This document shows positions 1 through 5,746 of a stretch of 6,020 nt of DNA, piece by piece. The first letter of the stretch is position 1, and each line of letters opens with the position of its first letter. A model generated the notes under the pieces. That model made no database searches, was not told where the DNA came from, and worked only from the letters and a program-made list of their open reading frames with translations. Made by a program: the position numbers and the translations under genes. Origin of the DNA: Actinomycetota bacterium (lineage in GTDB: Bacteria > Actinomycetota > CADDZG01 > JAHWKV01); NCBI GenBank assembly GCA_019347725.1, contig JAHWKV010000073.1, positions 1 to 6,020 on the forward strand. Reading direction: 5' to 3'.

Positions 1-434
1 CGGCGCAACAGGTCCTCGGTGACGCCCGGGTCCTTGTAGATGTAAAGCTGGAACCACTTGGGGCTGCCGGCCTGCGCAAAGACGTCCTCCATGGCCGTGT
101 TGGATAACGAGCTGAGAACGAAGGCCGTTCCCGCCGTGGCGGCGGCTGCCGCCGTGTCTAGCTCTCCTCCTGTGCAAGCCAGGCGGTGAAAAGCAGTGGG
201 CGCCACCAGGATGGGCATCGAGACCGTTTGGCCCAGCACCGTGGTCTGCAACTCTCGGGGGCCGACCGAGGCCAGGACACGGTAGTACAGCTTCAGTCGG
301 CGCCAGGCGTCGACGTTTTCGCGAAGGGTCACTTCGTCGAGAGCGCCGCCGTCGTAGTAGTCAAAAACCGCTTGTCCCAGCTCGTGCCGGGCCGCAGCGG
401 CGAAGTCAGTGATGTTAAGAGGTTTGGGTTCCAT
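1..434 (-). CDS. FMN-dependent alpha-hydroxy acid dehydrogenase/oxidase, N-terminal part (cut by left edge)
   Basis: The 144 visible residues match the N-terminus of the glycolate oxidase / L-lactate dehydrogenase (LldD) family, which oxidises 2-hydroxy acids to 2-oxo acids on FMN in a TIM barrel. Landmarks are FDYYDGGA (24-31), whose first Tyr (Y26) aligns with the substrate-binding Tyr24 of spinach glycolate oxidase; VAPTAF (77-82), an FMN-contact strand; the LSSLSNT segment (107-113); and WFQLYIYKD (127-135), holding the Gln and the catalytic-site Tyr (Y131). Family members are usually 350-400 residues, so over half is missing, including the catalytic His and the Arg pair. The substrate therefore cannot be read here. 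Leu110 sits where plant glycolate oxidase has Trp108, a position that varies with substrate. The ATG at 434 gives the usual family N-terminus. It lies 9 nt after the methyltransferase stop with no Shine-Dalgarno motif in the gap, which suggests coupled translation. Confidence 0.9.
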   Translation of the reverse strand, partial: MEPKPLNITDFAAAARHELGQAVFDYYDGGALDEVTLRENVDAWRRLKLYYRVLASVGPRELQTTVLGQTVSMPILVAPTAFHRLACTGGELDTAAAAATAGTAFVLSSLSNTAMEDVFAQAGSPKWFQLYIYKDPGVTEDLLR

Positions 435-443
435 GGGCCAATG

Positions 444-1013
444 TTAGTGCTCAGGCACCAATGGAGCATCGGCCCGGTTAACCGCGGCGATGCGCTGCAC
501 GGCGACCGGGCGCGGATCCTCGATGACAAGGTCCTCGTAGGCCACCACTCGCAAACGGCCCTTTACAGCTTCCAGCAACTCGGCAGGACGCAGCAAAAAG
601 TCGGGGCGGCTTGGCCCGTCGAACCGAGCGTTGCCGGTCGCAAAGGTTTCGTAGATGAGCACCCCGCCCGGCGCCACGGCACCTACGACGTCGCTGAGGA
701 TGGGCCGGTGCAGGTAATTGGTAACCACCACTGCCCCGAACCGGCGACCGGAAAACGGAAAGTTCCGTCCGTCCTCGAGGTCGACCTCAATCACCTCCAG
801 GCCCGGCCGGCCCTCGAGATCCTGCACATGCGACGTGTCCCGGTCCACCGCCACCACCCGGAAATCCCGCTCCAGGAATAGTCGCGCGTGCCGTCCTGCG
901 CCACAGGCCAGGTCCAAAACAGTGGAACCCTCGGGCGCCAAGGGGGCAAACCGCCGCACCCACGGCGACGCCGGCGAGTCTAGGTGCAGGACCGTCTCCC
1001 TTTTGACCCGCAC
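444..1013 (-). CDS. Class I SAM-dependent methyltransferase
   Basis: About 189 residues with a Rossmann-type methyltransferase core. Motif I is VLDLACGAGRHARLF (32-46). An acidic residue ends strand 2 (VVAVDRD, D57) and would bind the SAM ribose. VVVTNYLHRP (95-104) is motif IV, and APGGVLIYETFATGN (114-128) follows. The combination NYLHRP, then IYETFA, then DFLLRPAELLE marks a widespread uncharacterised group often annotated as TehB-like or simply SAM-dependent methyltransferase. Its substrate is not known and I do not assign one. The start is uncertain. GTG at 1013 is used here but has no Shine-Dalgarno. A CTG at 989 sits 6 nt after GGGAG (1000-996) and would give the short N-terminus typical of the group. 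ATG at 1079 would translate through the direct repeat and a palindrome and is unlikely. The stop (446-444) is 9 nt before the oxidase gene, so the two are probably one operon. Confidence 0.88.
   Translation of the reverse strand: MRVKRETVLHLDSPASPWVRRFAPLAPEGSTVLDLACGAGRHARLFLERDFRVVAVDRDTSHVQDLEGRPGLEVIEVDLEDGRNFPFSGRRFGAVVVTNYLHRPILSDVVGAVAPGGVLIYETFATGNARFDGPSRPDFLLRPAELLEAVKGRLRVVAYEDLVIEDPRPVAVQRIAAVNRADAPLVPEH
996..1000 (-). promoter_or_regulatory. Shine-Dalgarno-like GGGAG inside the methyltransferase 5' end
   Basis: AAAAGGGAG on the minus strand ends 6 nt before an in-frame CTG (989-987) and lies downstream of the GTG at 1013. It is the only good ribosome-binding motif near this gene's start. 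It raises the possibility that translation begins at the rare codon CTG, giving a protein that starts LHLDSPASPWVRRF (Met at position 1). No alternative ATG, GTG or TTG is placed correctly for it. Confidence 0.4.
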
Positions 1014-1041
1014 AGGGGTGCGAATGCAGCGGGATCCACCC
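1010..1041. repeat. 32-nt direct repeat, copy 1
   Basis: This segment matches 1172-1203 at 31 of 32 positions; the only difference is C at 1027 against T at 1189. It opens with the small palindrome GCAC-AGGG-GTGC (1010-1021) and ends GCGGGATCCACCC. GGGTG (1016-1020) can also pair with CACCC (1037-1041), an alternative fold. The copy overlaps the GTG proposed for the methyltransferase and would read in frame if an upstream start were used. Similarity stops sharply on both sides of the repeat. The family is unknown to me. Confidence 0.85.
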
Positions 1042-1045
1042 AGAG

Positions 1046-1069
1046 CCACAGTGGACCACCGGGTGGTCC
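1046..1069. repeat. Tandem small palindromes between the repeats
   Basis: Two perfect inverted repeats overlap here: CCAC-A-GTGG (1046-1054) and GGACCACC-G-GGTGGTCC (1053-1069, 8-nt arms). A third lies just beyond, AGCGC-CGCTGT-GCGCT (1082-1097). In RNA from the minus strand they would form short hairpins upstream of the methyltransferase. In DNA they could be protein-binding sites. There is no T tract, so a standard terminator is not supported. Confidence 0.6.
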
Positions 1070-1165
1070 TGCGTCGCACCGAGCGCCGCTGTGCGCTGCA
1101 ATCGCAAGGCGCGAGGAGGGCGCATACCGTTTACCGTCTGTGCCCGATCGAGGAACGCCGCGATT

Positions 1166-1203
1166 GTGGATGCACAGGGGTGCGAATGTAGCGGGATCCA
1201 CCC
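1166..1203. repeat. 32-nt direct repeat, copy 2, with 6-bp inverted arms
   Basis: The second copy is 1172-1203, in the same orientation as the first and offset by exactly 162 nt. It begins 9 nt downstream of the helicase stop codon on the minus strand. Unlike copy 1 it is preceded by GTGGAT (1166-1171), which is complementary to ATCCAC (1196-1201). The core is therefore closed by a 6-bp stem containing the inner GCAC/GTGC hairpin. A stem-loop directly after the helicase gene could influence 3'-end formation or stability, but without a U tract an intrinsic terminator is only a guess. Confidence 0.8.
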
Positions 1204-1212
1204 GATGGTTCA

Positions 1213-3249
1213 CTAATCCCATAGGGCCGCAAGCATATCGTCGACCGCCGCCATGCTTGCCTTGGGGGTGGGCCGCTGTTGTGCAGCAGGGGCGTGCACC
1301 GCCGGGCTCGAAGTCGTCTCCTCCATATGATCAACTACCTGTGCAGTCAAAAACCGGGACAGCCGCGCATAACCGTGGGCATCGTCCCGACCCGTGGGCC
1401 GGACGTAGTAGCGCAACGGCGCATACACGTACAGATGATTGCGCGCCCTGGTCATCGCCACGTACAACAGGCGCCGCTCCTCCTCAACCGTCTCCGGATC
1501 CCCGGTGGCCAGATCAGAGGGGATATTGCCGTCGGTAGCGTGAATGACGTGCACGACGTCCCACTCGCAACCCTTGGCCGAGTGGATCGTGCTGATCGTC
1601 AGGTAGTCGTCATCTAGGTGCGGCGGCCCGGCCAGGTCACTGGAGAAGCTCGGCGGGTCCAAGGTCAGGTCGGCCAGAAAGTGCCCGAGGCTCGGTTGCG
1701 AATCGGCGCCGCGCTGCAGTCGATCGAGGTCCTCCAGGCGCGCCCTGGACTTTCGATACCGGGCGGTTAGCACCGGATCGAGCCAGATCCTCACCCGCTG
1801 CACCACCGAACCCGCGGAATGCCCTGAGATCCCCACCGCCTCCGCCAGCGTCCGAGCCAGCTCAACCGCCGGCTCCTCGGCCCCTTGAAGCAACTCAGGC
1901 GCAGAGCACGCAAGGGCGTCAATCGGTTGGGGCGCGGCGAGCAAACGCGCCGTGACCTGCCGCGCGGTGGCCGGGCCCACCCCCTCGAGCAGCTGCAGTA
2001 TGCGAAACCAAGCCAGCTCGTCGGATGGGTTTTCGACGATCCGCAACGTGCACAACAGGTCCTTAACGTGCGCTGTCTCCAAAAAACGCAGACCGCCGAA
2101 CTTCACATAGGGGATGTTGCGGGCCGCCAGCTCCAGTTCCAGCACATCCGAGTGGTGGGCGGTTCTGACCAACACCGCCTGACTCATAAGCGCGGTTCCC
2201 GACTCCTGGTGGTGCAGCACCCGCCTGCATACCTGCCGGGCCTGGTCGGACTCGTCGTCGCACTTGAGCAGAACCGCAAGCTCCCGATCCCGCCGGGCCG
2301 ACCACAGCTGTTTGGGGTGGCGGTGTTTCGCTCCGGCGATAACCGCGTTGGTTGCCGCCAGCAGCGAGGGAGTGGAGCGGTGATTGCGCTCGAGGGTGAC
2401 CACCTCGGCGCCAAACCGGGCGGGAAATTCCATGATGTTGCGATGCGTAGCCGCTCGAAACGAATAGATCGACTGCGCGTCGTCGCCCACCGCCGTAACC
2501 AGCGGCCCACCTTGCGACATGGACTCGAGAAGATCGGCCTGCAGCGGGTTGGTGTCCTGATACTCGTCGACAAGTATGTGGTCGAACTGCCGCTGCAGCA
2601 GCGTTGCGACGTCGGGTAGACGAAGTAGGGTCGCCCAGCTGAGCAACAGATCGTCGTAGTCGAGCACCCCGTTGGACCGCTTACGACCCGTATAGGCCTC
2701 GAAGGTAGCCTTGATCTCGGCTCTCTCATCGGCGCACCAGGGGTAGTGGGCTCGAAGCACCTCGGACAAAGTTGTGGAGGTGTTGACGCAACGGCTGCGA
2801 ATGTCGGCCAGCGTCCGCTTGCGGGCCCGCCGCCGCTGAGGCCCCCCGGAGCCGTCCCCGCCGGCGCCCTCGAGGTCCTTGCGAACCAGGTCAAGCAGAT
2901 CCGCAGAATCCGACTGGTCCATGACCGTAAAGGAAGGACTTAGGCCAAGCGCCCGGGAATGCCTGCGCAGCAGGCGGTTGGCCACCGCATGGAAGGTGCC
3001 GCCCCAGGCCCCGGATACGGCCTCGCCCGCGGCTTGCTCGGCCCTGGCCAGCAGCTCGCGAGCCGCACGGCGGCTAAAAGTGAGCATAAGTATCCGCTCG
3101 GCCGGCACCCCGCCGGCGACCAGATGAGCCAGGCGAGCGGTAAGGGTGGCGGTCTTGCCGGTGCCCGCGCCGGCGACGATCAGCAGGTTGCCTCCGTCGT
3201 AGGTGACGGCCCTTAGTTGCTCTGGAGTCAAGACGACTGGATCGAACAT
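1213..3249 (-). CDS. UvrD/PcrA-type superfamily 1A ATP-dependent DNA helicase
   Basis: A complete 678-residue helicase when read from the ATG at 3249. All SF1 motifs are present: Q motif (LTPEQ, Q11), Walker A AGAGTGKT (26-33), motif Ia LTFSRRAARELL (from 55), motif II VDEYQDT (227-233), motif III VGDDAQSIYSFRAA (254-267), motif IV LERNHRST (286-293), motif V TIHSAKGCEW (554-563) and motif VI LLYVAMTRAR (594-603). VGPATARQV (424-432) in the 2B region resembles a helix-hairpin-helix. Such enzymes translocate 3' to 5' on single-stranded DNA and act in repair, replication restart or removal of RecA filaments. UvrD, PcrA, Rep or a UvrD-like paralogue cannot be told apart here. The protein is slightly short against PcrA/UvrD (about 720-780 residues). 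A Gly-rich stretch followed by Arg/Lys residues (roughly 127-145) interrupts domain 1B. An in-frame TTG at 3276 would add nine residues (MPRCYDSEL), but the ATG better fits the family N-terminus and the promoter spacing. Confidence 0.95.
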   Translation of the reverse strand: MFDPVVLTPEQLRAVTYDGGNLLIVAGAGTGKTATLTARLAHLVAGGVPAERILMLTFSRRAARELLARAEQAAGEAVSGAWGGTFHAVANRLLRRHSRALGLSPSFTVMDQSDSADLLDLVRKDLEGAGGDGSGGPQRRRARKRTLADIRSRCVNTSTTLSEVLRAHYPWCADERAEIKATFEAYTGRKRSNGVLDYDDLLLSWATLLRLPDVATLLQRQFDHILVDEYQDTNPLQADLLESMSQGGPLVTAVGDDAQSIYSFRAATHRNIMEFPARFGAEVVTLERNHRSTPSLLAATNAVIAGAKHRHPKQLWSARRDRELAVLLKCDDESDQARQVCRRVLHHQESGTALMSQAVLVRTAHHSDVLELELAARNIPYVKFGGLRFLETAHVKDLLCTLRIVENPSDELAWFRILQLLEGVGPATARQVTARLLAAPQPIDALACSAPELLQGAEEPAVELARTLAEAVGISGHSAGSVVQRVRIWLDPVLTARYRKSRARLEDLDRLQRGADSQPSLGHFLADLTLDPPSFSSDLAGPPHLDDDYLTISTIHSAKGCEWDVVHVIHATDGNIPSDLATGDPETVEEERRLLYVAMTRARNHLYVYAPLRYYVRPTGRDDAHGYARLSRFLTAQVVDHMEETTSSPAVHAPAAQQRPTPKASMAAVDDMLAALWD

Positions 3250-3258
3250 TAGTTCGGA

Positions 3259-3267
3259 ATCATAGCA
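3259..3267 (-). promoter_or_regulatory. Extended -10 promoter for the helicase (probable leaderless start)
   Basis: The minus strand reads TGC-TATGAT, an extended -10 element (TGn followed by a hexamer one base from TATAAT). The hexamer ends 9 nt before the helicase ATG at 3249. Transcription usually begins 6-9 nt after the hexamer, so the mRNA would start at or within a few bases of the ATG. No Shine-Dalgarno precedes that ATG, which agrees. No clear -35 is seen, as is common with extended -10 promoters. If correct, the upstream TTG start at 3276 is excluded because it would not be transcribed. Confidence 0.5.
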
Positions 3268-3428
3268 GCGAGGCAATCAGCCGCCGCGGCATCAGCGAAC
3301 GTTTGTCGAGTGACCACGAAAAAATTGCCGGGTGACTTTCCCGACCAGGCTTAGACTAGAAGATCCCGGTGTCGGTCGAGTCGAATTGAATAAGCGGCTA
3401 TGCCGCTCAAGGTTTTCCCAACCTGGGC

Positions 3429-3434
3429 TATGAT
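3429..3434 (+). promoter_or_regulatory. Candidate -10 element for the acyltransferase
   Basis: TATGAT on the plus strand is the same hexamer proposed for the helicase promoter. It would place the transcription start near 3441, leaving a leader of about 58 nt that contains purine-rich ribosome-binding motifs. No convincing -35 element lies 16-19 nt upstream and there is no TGn extension, so the call is weak. Confidence 0.3.
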
Positions 3435-3484
3435 CTGCGTCCCGCCCGGGGATCGTCGGAGCCAACCATAGGGAAGGCTGAGGA

Positions 3485-3502
3485 GTGAAGCGCGAATCGT
3501 GA
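3485..3502 (+). CDS. Possible five-codon leader ORF (MKRES) overlapping the acyltransferase start
   Basis: GTG AAG CGC GAA TCG TGA forms a five-codon frame. It is preceded by AGGGAAGG (3470-3477) with 7-nt spacing, and its stop overlaps the acyltransferase GTG in a GTGA arrangement. Such overlaps are classic sites of translational coupling. The stronger motif GAGGAG (3480-3485) lies 13 nt before the acyltransferase GTG, longer than the usual 5-9 nt, so reinitiation after a mini-ORF would explain the layout. A frame this short arises easily by chance, and no sequence conservation can be judged here. Confidence 0.25.
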   Translation: MKRES

Positions 3503-5469
3503 GCAGCGCTAAAACCGAGACCACCACCGCGGAAAACTCCGAAATTAAGGCTGTCGAAGTCCAACCGGCGCCTGCAGTGGAGCCCGTGGGCGAGCCCAGG
3601 GCCAACGACCCCGAGCACCCCGTCCCGGCCAAGACGGACCGGAGCCTGCCGTACATGCCGGCGCTCGACGGCTTGCGAGCACTGGCCGTGCTGGCGGTGC
3701 TTTTCTACCACGCCGATTTCACCTGGGCGCGAGCGGGCTTTTTGGGCGTCGACCTTTTCTTCGTCATCAGCGGTTATCTGATTACGGCCTTGCTGCTCAA
3801 CGAATCGCGCCGGGCGGGGAAAATCTCGCTGCTGCGCTTTTGGAAGCGACGGGCGCTACGGCTGCTGCCCAACCTGATGGTCGTGCTGGCGGCAGTTGCG
3901 GCTATCGCCCCTTTCGCCGCTCCCGACCAGAACTCCCGGTTGCGAGGCGATATCGTGGCCGCGCTGACCTATGTCAGCAACTGGAGGCTTGTCCTGCAGG
4001 AGCAGTCCTATTTCGAAGCCATCGGCCGGCCCCCCATCCTGCAACACCTGTGGAGCCTTGCTGTGGAAGAACAGTTCTACCTGCTGTGGCCGTTGCTGCT
4101 GGCGTTGGGACTGAGAAAGGGCCGCAAGCCGCAGAAGATGATCAAGTGGATCGTCGCCGCGGCAGGCGCCTCGGCCGTGGCGATGGCGATGATGTACTCG
4201 CCGGAAGCCGACTACTCCCGGCTCTACTTCGGTACCGACACCCGCATCGCCACTATTTTGTTCGGGGCGGCGCTGGCCTTTGTCTGGCGACCCGGCCAAA
4301 AGGCGGCCCGGCCCAAATGGTACGTAGGAACCTTCAAAGACGTAGTGGGCGTGGCGGCGCTGGTAGTGCTCGCGGCGTGCATGACCATCTGGAACGAGTT
4401 CGACTCCGTCCTTTACCAGGGAGGATTCGTCCTGGTTGCGGCCCTCGGCGCAGTAAGCGTGGCTATAACCACCCGGCCGGGTCCGGTGCTCGGATGGTCG
4501 CTTGGCAACGGCTTGATGCAGTGGTTGGGCAAACGCTCCTACGCCATATACCTGTGGCACTGGCCCGTATTCATGCTCACCCGTCCCCAGGTGGACATTG
4601 CGTTAGAGGGAGCGCCATTGTTTGCTTTACGGCTGGCGATCACGTTTTGGCTGGCCGAGGCAACCTACCAGGCAGTGGAGAAGCCGCTGCGATCCGGTGC
4701 CCTGGGCCGGAGCTGGAGGAACCTGAAATCAGGCTTCTCGGACCGCTCTCCCCGACTGGTGGTGACCTCGCTAGCCGTCTTCAGCTTGCCGGTGCTGGTC
4801 ATGGGCACGGTGGCAACCGGAGCCATCGTTCAGTGGGATGTCCCCGAATCGGAAGCGGCCCCGCTACTCGAGGAGGAAGAAACCGTCGTATCCACCACAG
4901 CCTCAACGGAACAGGCGCGCCCGGTCTTTGGCGAGATAGTAATCACCGACGCAGGATCGCCCGAAGAGCCGGCGGCGGCGCCTCCCGCCTCCGGGATGCC
5001 CAGGCTGCTGACCGCGGTCGGCGACTCGGTCATGCTCATCGCCAACGAGGAGCTGGCCAACCGCTTTGATAACGCCATCGTCGATGCCGGCAAGGGGCGC
5101 CAGGCCGAGGACATCCTGCACACGGTGCAGAGCCTGAAGGACCGCAGCCAGCTCGGCGACGTCGTGGTCATCCACATGGGGACCAACGGCGTAATCAGGG
5201 CACAACAGCTGGATGAGCTGATGGAGATGCTCAAGGACGTGCCCCGCGTGTATCTGCTCAACGTGAAGGTGGCCCGGTCCTGGGAAAGCCTTAACAACGA
5301 GTTGCTGGCGGCCAACATCGATCGGTGGCCCAATGCCTCGTTGATCGACTGGAAGACGGTCGCAACCCAGCATCCCGAAATGTTCTACAGCGACGGCGTC
5401 CACCTGAGGCCGGACGCCTTGGGTTTGTACGTCGAGATGATCGCCGCACAGGTGCTGGGCGAACCCTAA
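3499..5469 (+). CDS. OatA-like membrane O-acyltransferase with C-terminal SGNH domain
   Basis: A 656-residue two-part protein. After a 50-residue acidic, Pro/Ala-rich N-terminus, an acyltransferase-3 membrane domain spans about 54-445 with roughly ten or eleven helices. Signature segments are ALDGLRALAVLAVLFYH (55-71, with R60 and H71), GFLGVDLFFVISGYLI (80-95), FWKRRALRLLPN (114-125), LWSLAVEEQFYLLWP (184-198) and RSYAIYLWHWPVF (346-358). An acidic then Ala/Pro-rich linker (about 446-500) leads to an SGNH domain (503-656) with GDSVM (S510), GTNG (N563) and DGVHL (D632, H635), the expected catalytic Ser and Asp/His. The order and wording of the SGNH part closely resemble peptidoglycan O-acetyltransferase OatA. 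In that enzyme the membrane half passes acetyl groups outward and the SGNH half moves them to N-acetylmuramate, giving lysozyme resistance. Acceptors other than peptidoglycan are possible. The GTG start gives a full-length protein; no in-frame ATG lies nearby except M53 inside the domain. Confidence 0.93.
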   Translation: MSSAKTETTTAENSEIKAVEVQPAPAVEPVGEPRANDPEHPVPAKTDRSLPYMPALDGLRALAVLAVLFYHADFTWARAGFLGVDLFFVISGYLITALLLNESRRAGKISLLRFWKRRALRLLPNLMVVLAAVAAIAPFAAPDQNSRLRGDIVAALTYVSNWRLVLQEQSYFEAIGRPPILQHLWSLAVEEQFYLLWPLLLALGLRKGRKPQKMIKWIVAAAGASAVAMAMMYSPEADYSRLYFGTDTRIATILFGAALAFVWRPGQKAARPKWYVGTFKDVVGVAALVVLAACMTIWNEFDSVLYQGGFVLVAALGAVSVAITTRPGPVLGWSLGNGLMQWLGKRSYAIYLWHWPVFMLTRPQVDIALEGAPLFALRLAITFWLAEATYQAVEKPLRSGALGRSWRNLKSGFSDRSPRLVVTSLAVFSLPVLVMGTVATGAIVQWDVPESEAAPLLEEEETVVSTTASTEQARPVFGEIVITDAGSPEEPAAAPPASGMPRLLTAVGDSVMLIANEELANRFDNAIVDAGKGRQAEDILHTVQSLKDRSQLGDVVVIHMGTNGVIRAQQLDELMEMLKDVPRVYLLNVKVARSWESLNNELLAANIDRWPNASLIDWKTVATQHPEMFYSDGVHLRPDALGLYVEMIAAQVLGEP

Positions 5470-5470
5470 G

Positions 5471-5506
5471 ACCCGCGGCCGCCGATGAAGCTGCGGCGCC
5501 CAGGGT
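5471..5506. terminator. Candidate bidirectional hairpin between convergent genes
   Basis: The gap between the acyltransferase stop and the small membrane gene's stop can fold into an interrupted stem. ACCC (5471-5474) pairs with GGGT (5503-5506), GGC (5477-5479) with GCC (5498-5500), and GCCG (5481-5484) with CGGC (5494-5497), around a 9-nt loop. It starts two bases after the acyltransferase stop and ends just before the stop codon of the opposing gene, a fitting place for a shared terminator. No T tract follows on either strand, so the call is tentative. Confidence 0.35.
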
Positions 5507-5508
5507 GT

Positions 5509-5724
5509 CTACTGAGCGTGCGTCTTGGCGCGACGACGGCCCCTTGAGGCCACCACCCAAATTGCCACGGCAAAAACAACCGAGACCATGGCCAGTGCGC
5601 TGTGCACGGCCTTGAACTGGGCGGTGTGGCTCGGGTCCTGCAAAATATTGACGATCCTGGTAATCCAGATGTACACGGTCCACAGCGCCGCGGCGCGCAG
5701 GATGACGGCTTCGGGTCGGGTCAT
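5509..5724 (-). CDS. Small two-helix membrane protein of unknown function
   Basis: A 71-residue protein with two hydrophobic helices. The first is about 7-24 (VILRAAALWTVYIWITRI) and the second about 40-58 (ALAMVSVVFAVAIWVVA). Between them is a polar loop with NILQDPSHTAQFKAVH, and the tail is basic (RGRRRAKTH). The Trp-rich first helix, the TRIxNIL segment, the FKxVH turn and the basic tail resemble a small conserved membrane protein family seen in many actinobacteria and of unknown role. The ATG at 5724 is chosen because AGGA (5735-5732) lies 7 nt upstream. A GTG at 5730 would add two residues. It follows the regulator-like gene by 22 nt in the same direction, so the two are probably co-transcribed. 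Its orientation converges on the acyltransferase. Confidence 0.72.
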   Translation of the reverse strand: MTRPEAVILRAAALWTVYIWITRIVNILQDPSHTAQFKAVHSALAMVSVVFAVAIWVVASRGRRRAKTHAQ

Positions 5725-5731
5725 ATCCACA

Positions 5732-5735
5732 TCCT
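5732..5735 (-). promoter_or_regulatory. Ribosome binding site deciding the start of the small membrane protein
   Basis: AGGA on the minus strand is 7 nt from the ATG at 5724 but only 1 nt from the GTG at 5730. The spacing favours the ATG. Confidence 0.55.
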
Positions 5736-5746
5736 GTCCGCCGGAC

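Larger units (their letters stand above)
3250..3498. other. Divergent intergenic region between helicase and acyltransferase
   Basis: This 249-bp stretch separates two divergently transcribed genes and is visibly richer in A and T than its flanks. Besides the helicase promoter it holds a perfect inverted repeat AGCGGC-TAT-GCCGCT (3393-3407), which could be an operator or a leader hairpin, and a second TATGAT hexamer on the plus strand. I see no RNA gene and no coding sequence other than the five-codon frame listed separately. Confidence 0.6.

Noticed and set aside
186..881. Long plus-strand reading frame of about 231 codons
   Set aside because: It lies antisense to the hydroxy acid oxidase and methyltransferase, both of which have clear family motifs. 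The translated protein has no recognisable pattern and is a high-GC shadow frame.
1010..1041. tRNA 3' end (GGGTGCGAATG resembles a T-arm GGTTCGAAT)
   Set aside because: There is no matching acceptor stem, anticodon arm or D-arm upstream of either copy, and the TTC of the T-loop is missing.
1014..1079. N-terminal extension of the methyltransferase to the ATG at 1079
   Set aside because: It would make the direct repeat and a perfect palindrome coding. The added residues are Arg/Thr/Ser rich and lie outside the methyltransferase fold, and there is no ribosome-binding site.
1010..1203. Two-unit CRISPR array
   Set aside because: There are only two repeats, the spacer is 130 nt, and no cas genes are nearby. 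CRISPR spacers are about 30-40 nt.
1885..2619. Plus-strand reading frame of about 244 codons
   Set aside because: It is entirely antisense to the helicase between motifs II and V, and its composition (Arg, Gln, Gly rich) is typical of a mirrored frame.
3840..5069. Plus-strand reading frame of about 409 codons
   Set aside because: It is an alternative frame within the acyltransferase gene and is Arg/Gly/Pro rich. The acyltransferase frame carries all conserved motifs.
5291..5683. Minus-strand frame running from the acyltransferase 3' end into the small membrane gene
   Set aside because: It overlaps two better-supported genes and has no recognisable motif; its Arg/Ser/Ala composition fits a shadow frame.
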